35,859 bases of DNA from Acidimicrobiia bacterium (GTDB lineage: Bacteria; Actinomycetota; Acidimicrobiia; Acidimicrobiales; CATQHL01), in the NCBI GenBank assembly GCA_009840735.1, contig VXNF01000095.1:1-35859 (forward strand), given 5' to 3'. Shown here piece by piece: positions 22,989 to 30,785 of the stretch. The position numbers were made by a program, and so were the translations under genes. The notes under the pieces were generated by a model. The model was not told where the DNA came from and did no database searches. It was given only the letters and a program-made list of their open reading frames with translations. Every line of letters starts with the position of its first letter. Position 1 is the first letter of the stretch.

Positions 22989-23050
22989 ATGCGCGCCGAA
23001 CGGAGGCGGCGGGTTTCGCTTGCTCGGTACACGAATGCAATCATTGGGTC

Positions 23051-24448
23051 GTGAACGCAGCGGAGTCCGCAGCCCCCGGCGGCGAGCCGGCAGGCCATCG
23101 CGGGTCGGTGCTGTGGCCGTTCTCCGCCAGCGTCGTGCGTCAGGATTGGGCCGACCGGGTCGTCTCGCCGGCGTATGAGGGCCTCGGCGTGGAGGAGCGA
23201 CGAAGCCTGATGCTGGCGCAGCCCGACAGCTACATGCACGCCACGCGCTCGCCGGAGGACGTCGGCTACGCGCTCAGCCCGGCCGAGTTGGCGGTGCTGA
23301 ACCAGATGGCGCTGATTCGGCTGCTGCGCCTCGGCGCCTTCGAGTCTCGCCCCGCCCCGGCGGTCTACGTGTACCGCCTCGTCGGCTACGGCTGCCGCCA
23401 GCGCGGGATCGTCGGGGTCGTCCCGCTCGCCGCCTACCGGCGCGGGCGGATCCGGCCCCATGAGCGCACCCACGCCGACCGCGAGGAGATGCTGAGCGAG
23501 TTCTTGGCCCTCACCAGCGCCCAGTCCAGCCCCGTCGGTCTGACGTTCCGGGGCACGCCGCGCGTCGCCGCGCTGCTCGACGCCGTCGAAGCCGGCGCGC
23601 CGCCGCTGTTGGACTTCGTCGATCCTAACGAGGTGGCCCAGCGGGTCTGGGAGGTGACCGAGCCGGCGTTCCTGGAGGTCCTCAACGAGGAACTCGAGGG
23701 CCAGAACCTCTACGTCACCGACGGCCATCACCGCCTCGCCGCGGGCCTCGTGGTGAGCGAGCGGGTGCGCCGCCAGCGCGAGGCCTCCAGCGCCGCCGGC
23801 GGCTATCTCCCCAGCGACATCGTGCTCACCACGTTGGGCCACGAGCCGCCGGGCATGCTGCCGATGCCTTCCGGGGAGGCCCCCGGCGAGGCGCCCGAAG
23901 CCTCGACGGCCCGCGACCCCACGAGCGACTTGCTGGCCAGCGACGCGATTCTGGCCGCGCTGTTCCCCCACGACGAGCTGCGCCTGCTGGTTTTCCACCG
24001 GCGGGTCACGCCGGCGGTGGCCACCGACGGCGCCGCCATCGAGGAGGCGCTGGGGCGTCTGGGGTCGCTGGAACCCATCGAGCTCGCAGCCGCCGAGCCG
24101 CCCCGGCCGGGCGTCTTCGGCGTGTACCTGCGGCGGCGCTGGTTCCGCTTCACGCCGACGGCGGGGGTGCGCGGAATCGACTCCGGCTGGCTGCAGGAGC
24201 ACGTGCTCGCCCCGACTTTCGGGATCGACGACCCCGAGCAGACCCGCAACATCGAGTACATATCCGCGATGCTGGGGGCCGAGCAGGTGGCCCGACGCTG
24301 CGACGAGTCCGGCGGCGTGGGTTTCGTGCTGCGTCCCGTCACGATCGAGACGATGATGGCCACCGCCGACGCTCGCCAGATCATGCCGCCCAAGTCCACC
24401 TACTTCCATCCCAAGCCCCGCTCGGGAGTGTTCCTGCGATTCCGCTAG
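23051..24448 (+). CDS. DUF1015 family protein
   Basis: 465-residue soluble protein. It carries the hallmarks of DUF1015: an N-terminal region around VVSPAYEGLGVEER, the motif YVTDGHHRLAAGL, and the C-terminal block IMPPKSTYFHPKPRSGVFLR. The biochemical role of the family is not established to my knowledge. The GTG at 23051 is chosen because homology starts just after it and AATCAT (23039-23044) ends 6 nt upstream. An AT-rich inverted repeat lies farther up. The stop is 2 bp before the next gene, so co-expression with the HlyIII-like membrane protein is likely. There is no sign of truncation; a Pro/Glu-rich insert near residue 280 (MPSGEAPGEAPEAST) is a probable disordered loop. Confidence 0.85.
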   Translation: MNAAESAAPGGEPAGHRGSVLWPFSASVVRQDWADRVVSPAYEGLGVEERRSLMLAQPDSYMHATRSPEDVGYALSPAELAVLNQMALIRLLRLGAFESRPAPAVYVYRLVGYGCRQRGIVGVVPLAAYRRGRIRPHERTHADREEMLSEFLALTSAQSSPVGLTFRGTPRVAALLDAVEAGAPPLLDFVDPNEVAQRVWEVTEPAFLEVLNEELEGQNLYVTDGHHRLAAGLVVSERVRRQREASSAAGGYLPSDIVLTTLGHEPPGMLPMPSGEAPGEAPEASTARDPTSDLLASDAILAALFPHDELRLLVFHRRVTPAVATDGAAIEEALGRLGSLEPIELAAAEPPRPGVFGVYLRRRWFRFTPTAGVRGIDSGWLQEHVLAPTFGIDDPEQTRNIEYISAMLGAEQVARRCDESGGVGFVLRPVTIETMMATADARQIMPPKSTYFHPKPRSGVFLRFR

Positions 24449-24450
24449 GC

Positions 24451-25266
24451 ATGTTCCGACGGGCCGCTCGGTTCCGCCGCGGCGGCGCTCTTGACGCTCT
24501 GTCCGATCGGGCCCAAGGTGCGCTGAGGCTGCTGTGGCGACGCTGCGCGGCGATCTGGCGGCCCGACCGCCGCGGCGCGGCCTCCGGAGCGATCCCGGAC
24601 ATCTCCGCGGACCCGTACCGGCTGAGCTCGCTGGACCCGCCGAGCTGGCGGGGGCGGCTGCACGCCGCCATGGTCCCCCCGGCGGCGGCGGGCGGCGCCT
24701 GGCTAGTGGCGGCGACGCCAGGCACCGCCAACCGGGCGGTCGTCGCCCTCTACGCCACGAGCGTGCTGGCGATGTTCGCCGTGAGCGCCGTCTTCCACCT
24801 GCGTCGCTGGGACGACGCGGGCTGGCTGCGGATGCGCCGCTGGGACCACACCCTGATCTTCGCTTTGATCGCCGCCAGCTACGGCGCGATCATGGGCCTC
24901 GGCGTGCCCGGTTGGCCCCGGACGTGGCTCGTCGGCGCCGCCGTGACGCTCTGCGGCGCTGGGATCGCCGTGCGATGGTTGCTGCTGCATCCCCCCTTCA
25001 GGCTCATGACCATGCTCTTCGTGGCCACGGGAGGCGTGTCGCTGATCGCCATTGTGCCGATTCTGCGAGGGCTGGGCAGGCTCGGCACCGCTGTCGTGCT
25101 GGGCGGCTGCGCGGTCTACTTCCTGGGCGCCCTGGCGCTCGGGCTGCGCCGGCCGAACCCGTGGCCCGGGCGCTTCGGGTACCACGAGGTGTGGCACCTG
25201 AACGTGGTCGTCGCGGTCGGCTGCCAGTACTGGGTCGTCGCCGCCGTGGTGGTGCCAGCCCTGTGA
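24451..25266 (+). CDS. Hemolysin III / PAQR-like membrane protein
   Basis: 271 residues with a basic N-terminal extension (about 1-70) and seven predicted hydrophobic segments. Family features: the His-containing segment SAVFHLRRW, the RWDHTLIFALIAASYGA block, and the C-terminal GYHEVWHLNVV with two His that bind metal in PAQR/HlyIII proteins. These are membrane hydrolase-like proteins; the bacterial members have no settled function, and the name hemolysin is historical. It starts 2 bp after the DUF1015 stop (ATG 24451), so it is likely translated from the same mRNA. The 64-bp gap after it, before the convergent CopD-like gene, shows no convincing terminator. Confidence 0.82.
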   Translation: MFRRAARFRRGGALDALSDRAQGALRLLWRRCAAIWRPDRRGAASGAIPDISADPYRLSSLDPPSWRGRLHAAMVPPAAAGGAWLVAATPGTANRAVVALYATSVLAMFAVSAVFHLRRWDDAGWLRMRRWDHTLIFALIAASYGAIMGLGVPGWPRTWLVGAAVTLCGAGIAVRWLLLHPPFRLMTMLFVATGGVSLIAIVPILRGLGRLGTAVVLGGCAVYFLGALALGLRRPNPWPGRFGYHEVWHLNVVVAVGCQYWVVAAVVVPAL

Positions 25267-25330
25267 GCGGGTCGAGCGCGGCGCCCCAGGCAGCGTCCCG
25301 ACGCAGCGGCGCCGGCCCGGCGGTCGGCGG

Positions 25331-25795
25331 CTAGGCGGGGAGGGACTGGAAGCTGGCGGCGATGAGCAGCGCGGCCAGCGCGGTCAGCGAGGCGACGCTG
25401 GCGAAGAGCGCCCGCTCCGGCGCCCGCTGCGCCCGACCGTGCAGCCAGGCGCCCACCCCAGAGGCGGCCACGAGGGCGATCTTGACGAAGAACAGCGTCT
25501 TCCAGGCGCCGGTGCTGGTGGCCCACTCGTCGTTGGAGACGACCTCGCCGAGGCTCCAGAGTCCTGTGATGATGGCGAGGGCGAAGAACGGCCAGGCAAT
25601 GCGACCGAAGCGGTGCGCCGCCTTCTGGGTGACGCTCTGCTCTCCGTCGGGCGTCGGCGCCGCGGTGCGGTCGATCCTGCGCAGCAACGGAATGAGCCCC
25701 GCCACGACGATCTGCCCTCCGACCCAGACGCATACGCTCACGAGGTGCAGGAAGCCGCGCAGGGCGTCGAGGTTGAGCGAGAAGTCTCTGATCAT
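25331..25795 (-). CDS. CopD-like integral membrane protein
   Basis: 154 residues with four hydrophobic segments (LRGFLHLVSVCVWVGGQIVVAGLIP, IAWPFFALAIITGLW, TLFFVKIALVAASGVGAWLHG, VASLTALAALLIAASF). The motif LHLVSVCVWVGG and the KIALVA segment are typical of CopD-domain proteins, some of which are copper-related. The ATG at 25795 is fixed by a strong AGGAGGT 5 nt upstream, one of few clear ribosome-binding sites in the window. No periplasmic CopC domain is attached, so copper transport is not assured. Confidence 0.72.
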   Translation of the reverse strand: MIRDFSLNLDALRGFLHLVSVCVWVGGQIVVAGLIPLLRRIDRTAAPTPDGEQSVTQKAAHRFGRIAWPFFALAIITGLWSLGEVVSNDEWATSTGAWKTLFFVKIALVAASGVGAWLHGRAQRAPERALFASVASLTALAALLIAASFQSLPA

Positions 25796-25800
25796 CGGGC

Positions 25801-25807
25801 ACCTCCT
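25801..25807 (-). promoter_or_regulatory. Shine-Dalgarno site of the CopD-like gene
   Basis: AGGAGGT on the minus strand, 5 nt before the ATG (25795). It rules out the longer in-frame start near 25936. Confidence 0.7.
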
Positions 25808-25916
25808 CAGTCCGGCAGCGACTGCCGCCGAGCCAACCCTATAGCCGCTCAGCCCAAGCGCAGCCCGAAGCCGGCAGCGGTGTGCGATCGGCGGCGCGGC
25901 GGGGGAGACTGAGACC

Positions 25917-26651
25917 ATGAGCTTCGACACCGACACCTACATCGCCGCCACGGCGCGGGAGGGCGCTGCGGTCGGCGCGGTCGCCGCCGCCGGCGACCTC
26001 GACGCCCCGGTCCCCAGTTGTCCACGCTGGCCGCTGCAGAAACTCATCGGCCATCTGGGCTGGGTCTACAACTGGGTCAGCGAACACATCGAGAGACGGT
26101 CGGCCACGGTGCTGGACCGCGACGCCTTCCCCCGGCCTCCAGCCGGCGAGGCGGTGATCGACTGGTACGGGGCGGCGCACGCCCGCGTGCTGGAGGCGCT
26201 GGAGGGAATCGATCCCGCCGAGGCGGTGTGGAGCTGGGCCGGGATCAACACGGGGGCCTTCTGGCACCGACGCCTGGCACAGGAGAGCCTCATCCATCGC
26301 TGGGACGCCGAGAACGCAGTAGGCGAGCCCGGGCCTCTCGACAGCGACCTAGCGGCCGACGGAGTGGACGAGCTCGTCGAGGTGATCCTTCCGTTCGGGG
26401 CTCGCTCGGCGCAGGGGCCGCTGCCGGAGGGGACCCTGCACCTGCACCGCACCGACGGCCACGGAGAGTGGCTCTGTCGGATTGCCGAGGGCCGCATGGA
26501 GGTCGAACGGGTCCACGGGCGCGGCGACGTGGCGGTGCGCGGCACCGGTGAGCAGCTCGACTTGGTGCTCTGGCGGCGCATCGAGCCGGATGATGTCGAG
26601 GTCTTCGGCGATCTTGGCGTGCTGGCCGCCTGGACGGCTCTGGGCCGCTGA
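25917..26651 (+). CDS. Mycothiol-dependent maleylpyruvate isomerase family (TIGR03083/MDMPI-like) protein
   Basis: 244 residues. The N-terminal four-helix DinB-like domain is recognisable from WPLQKLIGHLGWVYNWVSEHI, the AFWHRRLAQESLIHRWDAENAVG segment with conserved His and the family-typical HRWD, and a C-terminal domain with a GTGEQLDLVLWRR stretch like the SCP-type end of MDMPI proteins. His residues of GHLGW and HRRLAQESLIHRWD would form the metal site. Members use mycothiol as a cofactor where studied, and many actinobacterial paralogues have unknown substrates. The ATG at 25917 has GAGACT ending 6 nt upstream. It is divergent from the CopD-like gene. Confidence 0.82.
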   Translation: MSFDTDTYIAATAREGAAVGAVAAAGDLDAPVPSCPRWPLQKLIGHLGWVYNWVSEHIERRSATVLDRDAFPRPPAGEAVIDWYGAAHARVLEALEGIDPAEAVWSWAGINTGAFWHRRLAQESLIHRWDAENAVGEPGPLDSDLAADGVDELVEVILPFGARSAQGPLPEGTLHLHRTDGHGEWLCRIAEGRMEVERVHGRGDVAVRGTGEQLDLVLWRRIEPDDVEVFGDLGVLAAWTALGR

Positions 26652-26692
26652 AGCGTCGGGCACAGCGGGCGCTCGGAGCAGGTCGCGATCAG

Positions 26693-27442
26693 GTGGTACC
26701 CGCGGCGTCGCTGCCCGGCGCTGAAGCGGGCGGAGAGGATCCCGCTCCGCCGGATTCGGGCCGGGACCTGTGGGCGGCCGAGCCCGACGCCGACGACGCG
26801 TTCGTCCCTCCTTGGTGGGTCGGCTACGACACGCTGCTTGCCGTCGTGGCGTTCGTGGCGCTGTTCCGCTTCTGGGGGCTGGGTCCGGCCATCGGCGCCA
26901 TCACTGTCATCTCGCTGCTCTCGGGCGTCCTGCGGGTGCGCAGCGGCGTGGGGGTGGGCAAGCTGCTGCCGCTGGTGACGATTGGCGTCGTGGCGCGGGG
27001 CGTCGTCGGGATCCTCACCGACAACGACGACATCTACTTCGGCATCGGCATCGGCTACAAGTTCGCCATCGCCGCGGCTCTCATGCTGTCGGCGCCGCTG
27101 AAGCTCAACCCGGCCACCGACCTCGTGGCTCGCACGCTGGGGCTGCCCGCGCTGGTCTGCTCCCACGAGGCGTACCGGTCGGCCGTCGACCGGATCATCG
27201 TGGTGTTCGGACTGCTGCTGGGGGCAGCGGCCGGCTTCGACATCTGGTTCCTGGGCGTGACCGACCCCGACGAGTACGTGCTCTTCCGCTACCTCATCAA
27301 CTGGCCGCTCTATGTGGGCTTTACGACGCTCAGCCTGCTGTTCCTCTCCCGGCGGCTCGGCCGGATCCCCGGCTTCCCAGGGCTCATGAACCTGCTGGAG
27401 CAGCAAGCCGAGGCGCGCACCGCCGCCCGCAAGCGGCGCTAG
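26693..27442 (+). CDS. Multi-pass membrane protein, VC0807/DUF3159-like in outline
   Basis: 249 residues. A hydrophilic acidic N-terminus (about 1-40) is followed by paired hydrophobic segments (TLLAVVAFVALFRFWGLG, AITVISLLSGVL, LLPLVTIGVVARGVVGIL, IIVVFGLLLGAAAGF, INWPLYVGFTTLSLLFL) and a basic C-terminal tail. The overall plan resembles VC0807 or DUF3159-like proteins, but I cannot confirm the family by eye. GTG 26693 is the longest consistent start; a weak purine-rich stretch precedes it. It is followed by an ABC-2 exporter ATPase after 16 bp, so it may be part of that unit. Confidence 0.65.
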   Translation: MVPAASLPGAEAGGEDPAPPDSGRDLWAAEPDADDAFVPPWWVGYDTLLAVVAFVALFRFWGLGPAIGAITVISLLSGVLRVRSGVGVGKLLPLVTIGVVARGVVGILTDNDDIYFGIGIGYKFAIAAALMLSAPLKLNPATDLVARTLGLPALVCSHEAYRSAVDRIIVVFGLLLGAAAGFDIWFLGVTDPDEYVLFRYLINWPLYVGFTTLSLLFLSRRLGRIPGFPGLMNLLEQQAEARTAARKRR

Positions 27443-27458
27443 CGAGTCTGGAGGCCGA

Positions 27459-28400
27459 GTGAACGCCCCCTCCGCCGCCACGCCCGCGGTGGCGGTGCGC
27501 GGCCTCATCAAGAGCTACGGCGCCGTTGCGGCCGTGCGCGGCATCTCCTTCGAGGTGGCCGCAGGCGAGGTGTTCGCCATCCTGGGTCCCAACGGCGCCG
27601 GCAAGTCCACGACCGTGGAGATCCTCGAAGGCCACAGGACGGCGGACGACGGCGTGGTCTCGGTGCTGGGATTCGACCCCGCCGCCGCGGGGCGCGAGTT
27701 CCGGGACCGGGTGGGGATCGTGCTGCAGGAGTCCACGGTGGACACCTCGGAGGTGACCGTGGCCGAGGCGCTGGACACCTTCGGGGCGGCCTACCGGCGA
27801 CCCCGCGACCGCGGCGAGGTGCTGGAGTTGGTGGGCCTAGCGGGCAAGGAGGACGCCCGCCTGAAGGCGCTCTCAGGCGGTCAGCAGCGGCGCATCGACC
27901 TAGCGCTGGGGCTCATCGGCGACCCTGATCTGCTGTTCCTGGACGAGCCCACCACCGGTTTCGACCCCGAGGCGCGCCGCGCCGCCTGGGAGATGATCAA
28001 AGGTCTGCGCAGCCTCGGCCGGACGATCATCCTGACCACCCACTACATGGAGGAGGCCGAGTGCCTGGCCGACCGCGTCGCGGTCCTAGTAGACGGGCGC
28101 ATCGTGGCCTGCGCCCCGCCGTCACGGCTCCTGGGATCAGAGCGCGCCACGGTTCGTTTCCGGCTGCCGGCCGGCGCCGCGCCGGGCGACCTGCCGGCGC
28201 TCGTGGCCGCGGCGGTCGAGGTGGACGGGGACCGGGCGGCGCTCAGCACCGAGCGCCCCACCGCCATGCTGGCCGAGTTGACCGCCTGGGCGGTCCGCCG
28301 GGGGATCGAACTGGCGGACCTGCACGTCAGCCCGCCGAGCCTGGAGGACGCCTATCTGCACCTCATCGGCGCCGACGGGGACGGGAACCGTGCGAACTAG
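27459..28400 (+). CDS. ABC-2 type exporter ATP-binding protein
   Basis: 313-residue ATPase of a DrrA/CcmA-like exporter. Walker A GPNGAGKST (about 45-53), Q-loop VLQEST, signature LSGGQQRR, Walker B LLFLDEPTTGFDPEARR, and the switch His in LTTHYMEEAE. The C-terminal extension (about 225-313) is typical of this exporter class. A GGAGG Shine-Dalgarno site (27450-27454) lies 4 nt before GTG 27459, consistent with an internal gene of an operon. It overlaps the permease gene by 11 bp. Substrate cannot be read from sequence; drugs or lipids are common for the class. Confidence 0.92.
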   Translation: MNAPSAATPAVAVRGLIKSYGAVAAVRGISFEVAAGEVFAILGPNGAGKSTTVEILEGHRTADDGVVSVLGFDPAAAGREFRDRVGIVLQESTVDTSEVTVAEALDTFGAAYRRPRDRGEVLELVGLAGKEDARLKALSGGQQRRIDLALGLIGDPDLLFLDEPTTGFDPEARRAAWEMIKGLRSLGRTIILTTHYMEEAECLADRVAVLVDGRIVACAPPSRLLGSERATVRFRLPAGAAPGDLPALVAAAVEVDGDRAALSTERPTAMLAELTAWAVRRGIELADLHVSPPSLEDAYLHLIGADGDGNRAN

Positions 28401-29262
28401 CCGCGCCCGCGCCGAGCCTTCCGCCGCCGAGCTTTCCGCTAGGGCCTGGCCGTCCTGGGGGCGCCTGGTTTGGGTGAGCATGCGCAGCCAGAACCGGACG
28501 TTCTGGCGCAACCCGGTGCCGGTGTTCTTCACCCTGGGGCTGCCGCTGATCATGCTGGTGCTGTTCGGTTCGTTGTTCAGCTGGGACATCGACGTGGGCT
28601 TCGGCCCGATCCCCGCGGCGCAGTTCTACGCTCCAGCCCTAGCCGCGTTCACGGCGGCCAACGCCGCCCTGTCCAACGTCGGCATCACCTTGGCCTTCCA
28701 GCGCCAGTTCGGGCTTCTCAAGCGGATCAAGGGCACCCCGCTGCCGCCGTCGGCGTTCCTGGGCGGCACGGTGGTCTCCTCGGTGTGGATCGCCCTGCTG
28801 GGCACGCTCATCATGTTCCTGGCGGGCGTGCTGTTCTTCGACGTGGGCATCGCCGCGGCCAAGATTCCCGCAGCGGCGCTGTCCTTTGCCGTGGGCACCG
28901 CGGCGTTCGCCGGGCTGGGCCTGGCGCTGGCGGCTCTGTCGCCCAGCGGCAACACCGCCCCGGCGGTGGCCAACGCCGTGATCCTGCCCATGGCCTTCGT
29001 GTCCAACGTGTTCGTACCGGCCGAGGACCCTCCCGACTGGCTGCGGATCCTGGGCGACGTGCTGCCGCTCAAGCACTTCAGCAGCGCCTTCTCCGCCGCC
29101 TTCCACCCGGCGGTGGCGGCCCCGGCCTGGCGGGGCACCGACCTGGCGATCATGGTCGCCTGGGGCGCGGGCGGTGCGCTGGTGGCGTGGCGCTTCTTCG
29201 ACTGGATGCCGCGGGTGGCCGGCGGGCGGCGCGCCCCCAAGGCTGCCGCCGGGCAGGCCTGA
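28390..29262 (+). CDS. ABC-2 type exporter permease
   Basis: 290 residues with six hydrophobic segments in the ABC-2 arrangement: PVFFTLGLPLIMLVLFGSLF, the FYAPALAAFTAANAA block, IALLGTLIMFLAGVLFF, the AALSFAVGTAAFAGLGLALAAL block, ANAVILPMAFVSNVFVP, and a last one near the C-terminus. The PMAFVSNVFVPAEDPPDWLR motif and PLKHF are characteristic. It pairs with the overlapping ATPase gene, and two of each would form the exporter. The GTG at 28390 lies inside the end of the ATPase gene. Confidence 0.9.
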   Translation: MRTSRARAEPSAAELSARAWPSWGRLVWVSMRSQNRTFWRNPVPVFFTLGLPLIMLVLFGSLFSWDIDVGFGPIPAAQFYAPALAAFTAANAALSNVGITLAFQRQFGLLKRIKGTPLPPSAFLGGTVVSSVWIALLGTLIMFLAGVLFFDVGIAAAKIPAAALSFAVGTAAFAGLGLALAALSPSGNTAPAVANAVILPMAFVSNVFVPAEDPPDWLRILGDVLPLKHFSSAFSAAFHPAVAAPAWRGTDLAIMVAWGAGGALVAWRFFDWMPRVAGGRRAPKAAAGQA

Positions 29263-29263
29263 G

Positions 29264-29286
29264 GGCCGAGGCGCCGCGCCTGGGCC
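29264..29286. terminator. Hairpin after the exporter operon
   Basis: GGCC-G-AGGC and GCCT-G-GGCC arms pair around a GC-rich loop immediately after the permease stop, in the gap to the convergent deacetylase gene. One mismatch, no U-tract. Confidence 0.4.
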
Positions 29287-29311
29287 CGGCCCAGAGTGCC
29301 TGTCTCCGTGG

Positions 29312-29338
29312 GCCTGCCGGAGAGCGCCTGCCGGAGAG
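29312..29338. repeat. Short direct repeat, 13 bp twice
   Basis: GCCTGCCGGAGAG at 29312-29324 and 29326-29338, separated by 1 bp, in the convergent gap just before the deacetylase stop. Confidence 0.7.
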
Positions 29339-29345
29339 TCCGGGC

Positions 29346-30071
29346 TCAGAGGTCGCTGATCAGCTTGAACGCCTCGGCTTGGGCCAGGCCTGCCGCCTCG
29401 CCCGCTTCGGCGGCCTCCCGGCGGATGCGCTGCCGGAACGCCTCGCGCTGGCTCCCGTCGTCGTCGGCGCCGATCCCCATTGTGGACTCGAGCTGGCTCT
29501 CGTGGGCTTCCAACGCCGCCACCTTCGCATCGATCCAGCCCGACGCGTCCTCGTAGTGGTCCGGCTCGTCAGCCTCGAACAGCAGCAGGTGCGCGGGGCG
29601 GTGCGCCGGCAGGTTCTGCTCGGCGAAGAAGTGCGGGTCGCGGGCCGCCACGACAGCCTCGGTCACCAGCAGCCCCGCTTGGCGGTGGTCGGGGTGGATG
29701 CGGTAGCGCTTCCAGGGGTCGTGGCCCAGCACCGCCGCCGGGCGCAGCCGGCGGATCCACGACGCCAGCAGGGAGCGTGCCCCAAGGTTCGCCTCCAACT
29801 CGCCGTCGGTGTAGCCCAAGAACACAACCTCGCCGCCAGCGCCGAGGCGCCGGGCCGCTTCGCGCTGCTCGGCCTGCCGGCGCACCACCAGCTCAGCGGT
29901 GTCGATCTGGGGATCCCAGGATCCCTTCGAGCCGTCGGTGCAGACCGCCAGATGCACCGTGCATCCCGCCGCCGCCCAGCGGGCCAGCGTGGCGCCGCAG
30001 CCGAACTCGCTGTCGTCGGGGTGCGCCGAGACCGCCAGGGCGCTCGCAGGGGTCGCAAGGTTGTCGTTCAC
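29346..30071 (-). CDS. PIG-L family (LmbE/MshB-like) deacetylase
   Basis: 241-residue zinc-dependent N-acetylglucosamine deacetylase fold. Zinc-site motif AHPDDSEFGCG (His17, Asp19/20) at the start, a later HPDHRQAG supplying the third ligand, and KGSWDP in the substrate loop. Relatives include MshB and Mca of mycothiol metabolism and deacetylases of other glycoconjugates. A mycothiol role fits the MDMPI-type protein 3 kb away but is not proven. The GTG at 30071 overlaps the cofC stop as GTGA, so it is translated after CofC. The C-terminus is Ala/Glu-rich helix. Confidence 0.85.
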   Translation of the reverse strand: MNDNLATPASALAVSAHPDDSEFGCGATLARWAAAGCTVHLAVCTDGSKGSWDPQIDTAELVVRRQAEQREAARRLGAGGEVVFLGYTDGELEANLGARSLLASWIRRLRPAAVLGHDPWKRYRIHPDHRQAGLLVTEAVVAARDPHFFAEQNLPAHRPAHLLLFEADEPDHYEDASGWIDAKVAALEAHESQLESTMGIGADDDGSQREAFRQRIRREAAEAGEAAGLAQAEAFKLISDL

Positions 30072-30670
30072 GAGACCCTGCCCGCGCCGGCCGCCGCAGG
30101 CATGCGCAGCAGCGGCGGCAGACGTTGCAGGTCCTCGGGCAGGTCCACGTCCCAGTTCAGGTCCAGGTCGTGGCGCACCCGCAACCGAAGCCCCAGCCGA
30201 CGCGCCTCATCGCAGTGCCGGCGAAACGAGCCCGCGCCGTAGGAGAAGCAGAAGCCCGCCGCCGCGGGGACACACAGCACGTTGGTGCCGTCGGCGCGCC
30301 GGTCCGGCACAACGGTCACCCCGCCGGCGCCGGTCAGGTGGTCGAAGCGGCGGGCGGCCGGCAAGTCGCCGTGCGCCACCACCACTTCGAGGTAGCCGTG
30401 GTCGGCCAGCACGCCGACGCCGTGGCTGACGGCGCCGTTCAGCCCCGTGCCCGGACACCACACGACCTCCGCCCCGGCAGCCTCGGCCCACGTCGCCACC
30501 TCGCGGTCGTCGCAGACCACCGCGGCGTGCAGTGGCGCGGCGGCCCGGAGCACATGGGCGGCCATGCGGCGGGCCAGCTCGGCGCGTTCGTCGGCGCCGA
30601 GAACCGCCTCGAGGCGCAGCTTGGCTTGACCGAACGCCTTGACGGGCACCAGCACGGCCGCTTCGGTCAC
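30068..30670 (-). CDS. cofC: 2-Phospho-L-lactate (or phosphoenolpyruvate) guanylyltransferase, CofC/FbiD-like
   Basis: 200-residue nucleotidyltransferase that activates 2-phospholactate or PEP for coenzyme F420 synthesis. Visible: the N-terminal VPVKAFGQAKLRL (VPVK-KSRL-type motif of CofC), VVCDDREVATWA, the AHGDLP metal motif, VPDRRADGTNVLCV, FSYGAGSFRRHC and a C-terminal DVDLPEDL. The GTG at 30670 has TAGACT 7 nt upstream. It is followed by the PIG-L gene with a 4-nt overlap. Divergent from gpsA. No other F420 genes (cofD/fbiA, cofE/fbiB) are in the window. Confidence 0.88.
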   Translation of the reverse strand: MTEAAVLVPVKAFGQAKLRLEAVLGADERAELARRMAAHVLRAAAPLHAAVVCDDREVATWAEAAGAEVVWCPGTGLNGAVSHGVGVLADHGYLEVVVAHGDLPAARRFDHLTGAGGVTVVPDRRADGTNVLCVPAAAGFCFSYGAGSFRRHCDEARRLGLRLRVRHDLDLNWDVDLPEDLQRLPPLLRMPAAAGAGRVS

Positions 30671-30683
30671 CCCCGAGAGTCTA
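30671..30683 (-). promoter_or_regulatory. Putative cofC -10 element, leaderless arrangement
   Basis: The minus strand reads TAGACT (30683-30678), 7 nt, GTG (30670). Confidence 0.5.
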
Positions 30684-30772
30684 ACGATCAGCCGCCGCAG
30701 GGCCCGAAGCGCTCAGACCTCGGCGCCGCTCGTCTGCGGCTCGCAAGTCTCGATAGCGACGAGCGCGGGCGG

Positions 30773-30785
30773 TACTGTCTGTTCG
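30773..30785 (+). promoter_or_regulatory. Putative gpsA -10 element, leaderless arrangement
   Basis: TACTGT (30773-30778), 7 nt, GTG (30786). The protein's Rossmann fold begins three residues after this start, leaving no room for a longer N-terminus. Confidence 0.55.

Noticed and set aside
22925-24409. 494-codon minus-strand frame opposite the DUF1015 gene
   Set aside because: Antisense to a gene with clear family motifs; shadow composition.
25267-25330. Terminator between the HlyIII-like and CopD-like genes
   Set aside because: Only scattered GGCGCC palindromes; no stable stem with a fitting loop could be defined.
25796-25936. Longer start for the CopD-like protein
   Set aside because: A strong Shine-Dalgarno site sits just before the ATG at 25795, and the extension overlaps the divergent gene start.
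26066-27511. 481-codon minus-strand frame opposite the MDMPI-like and membrane-protein genes
   Set aside because: Arg/His/Gly/Gln-rich shadow of two plausible plus-strand genes; no domain seen.
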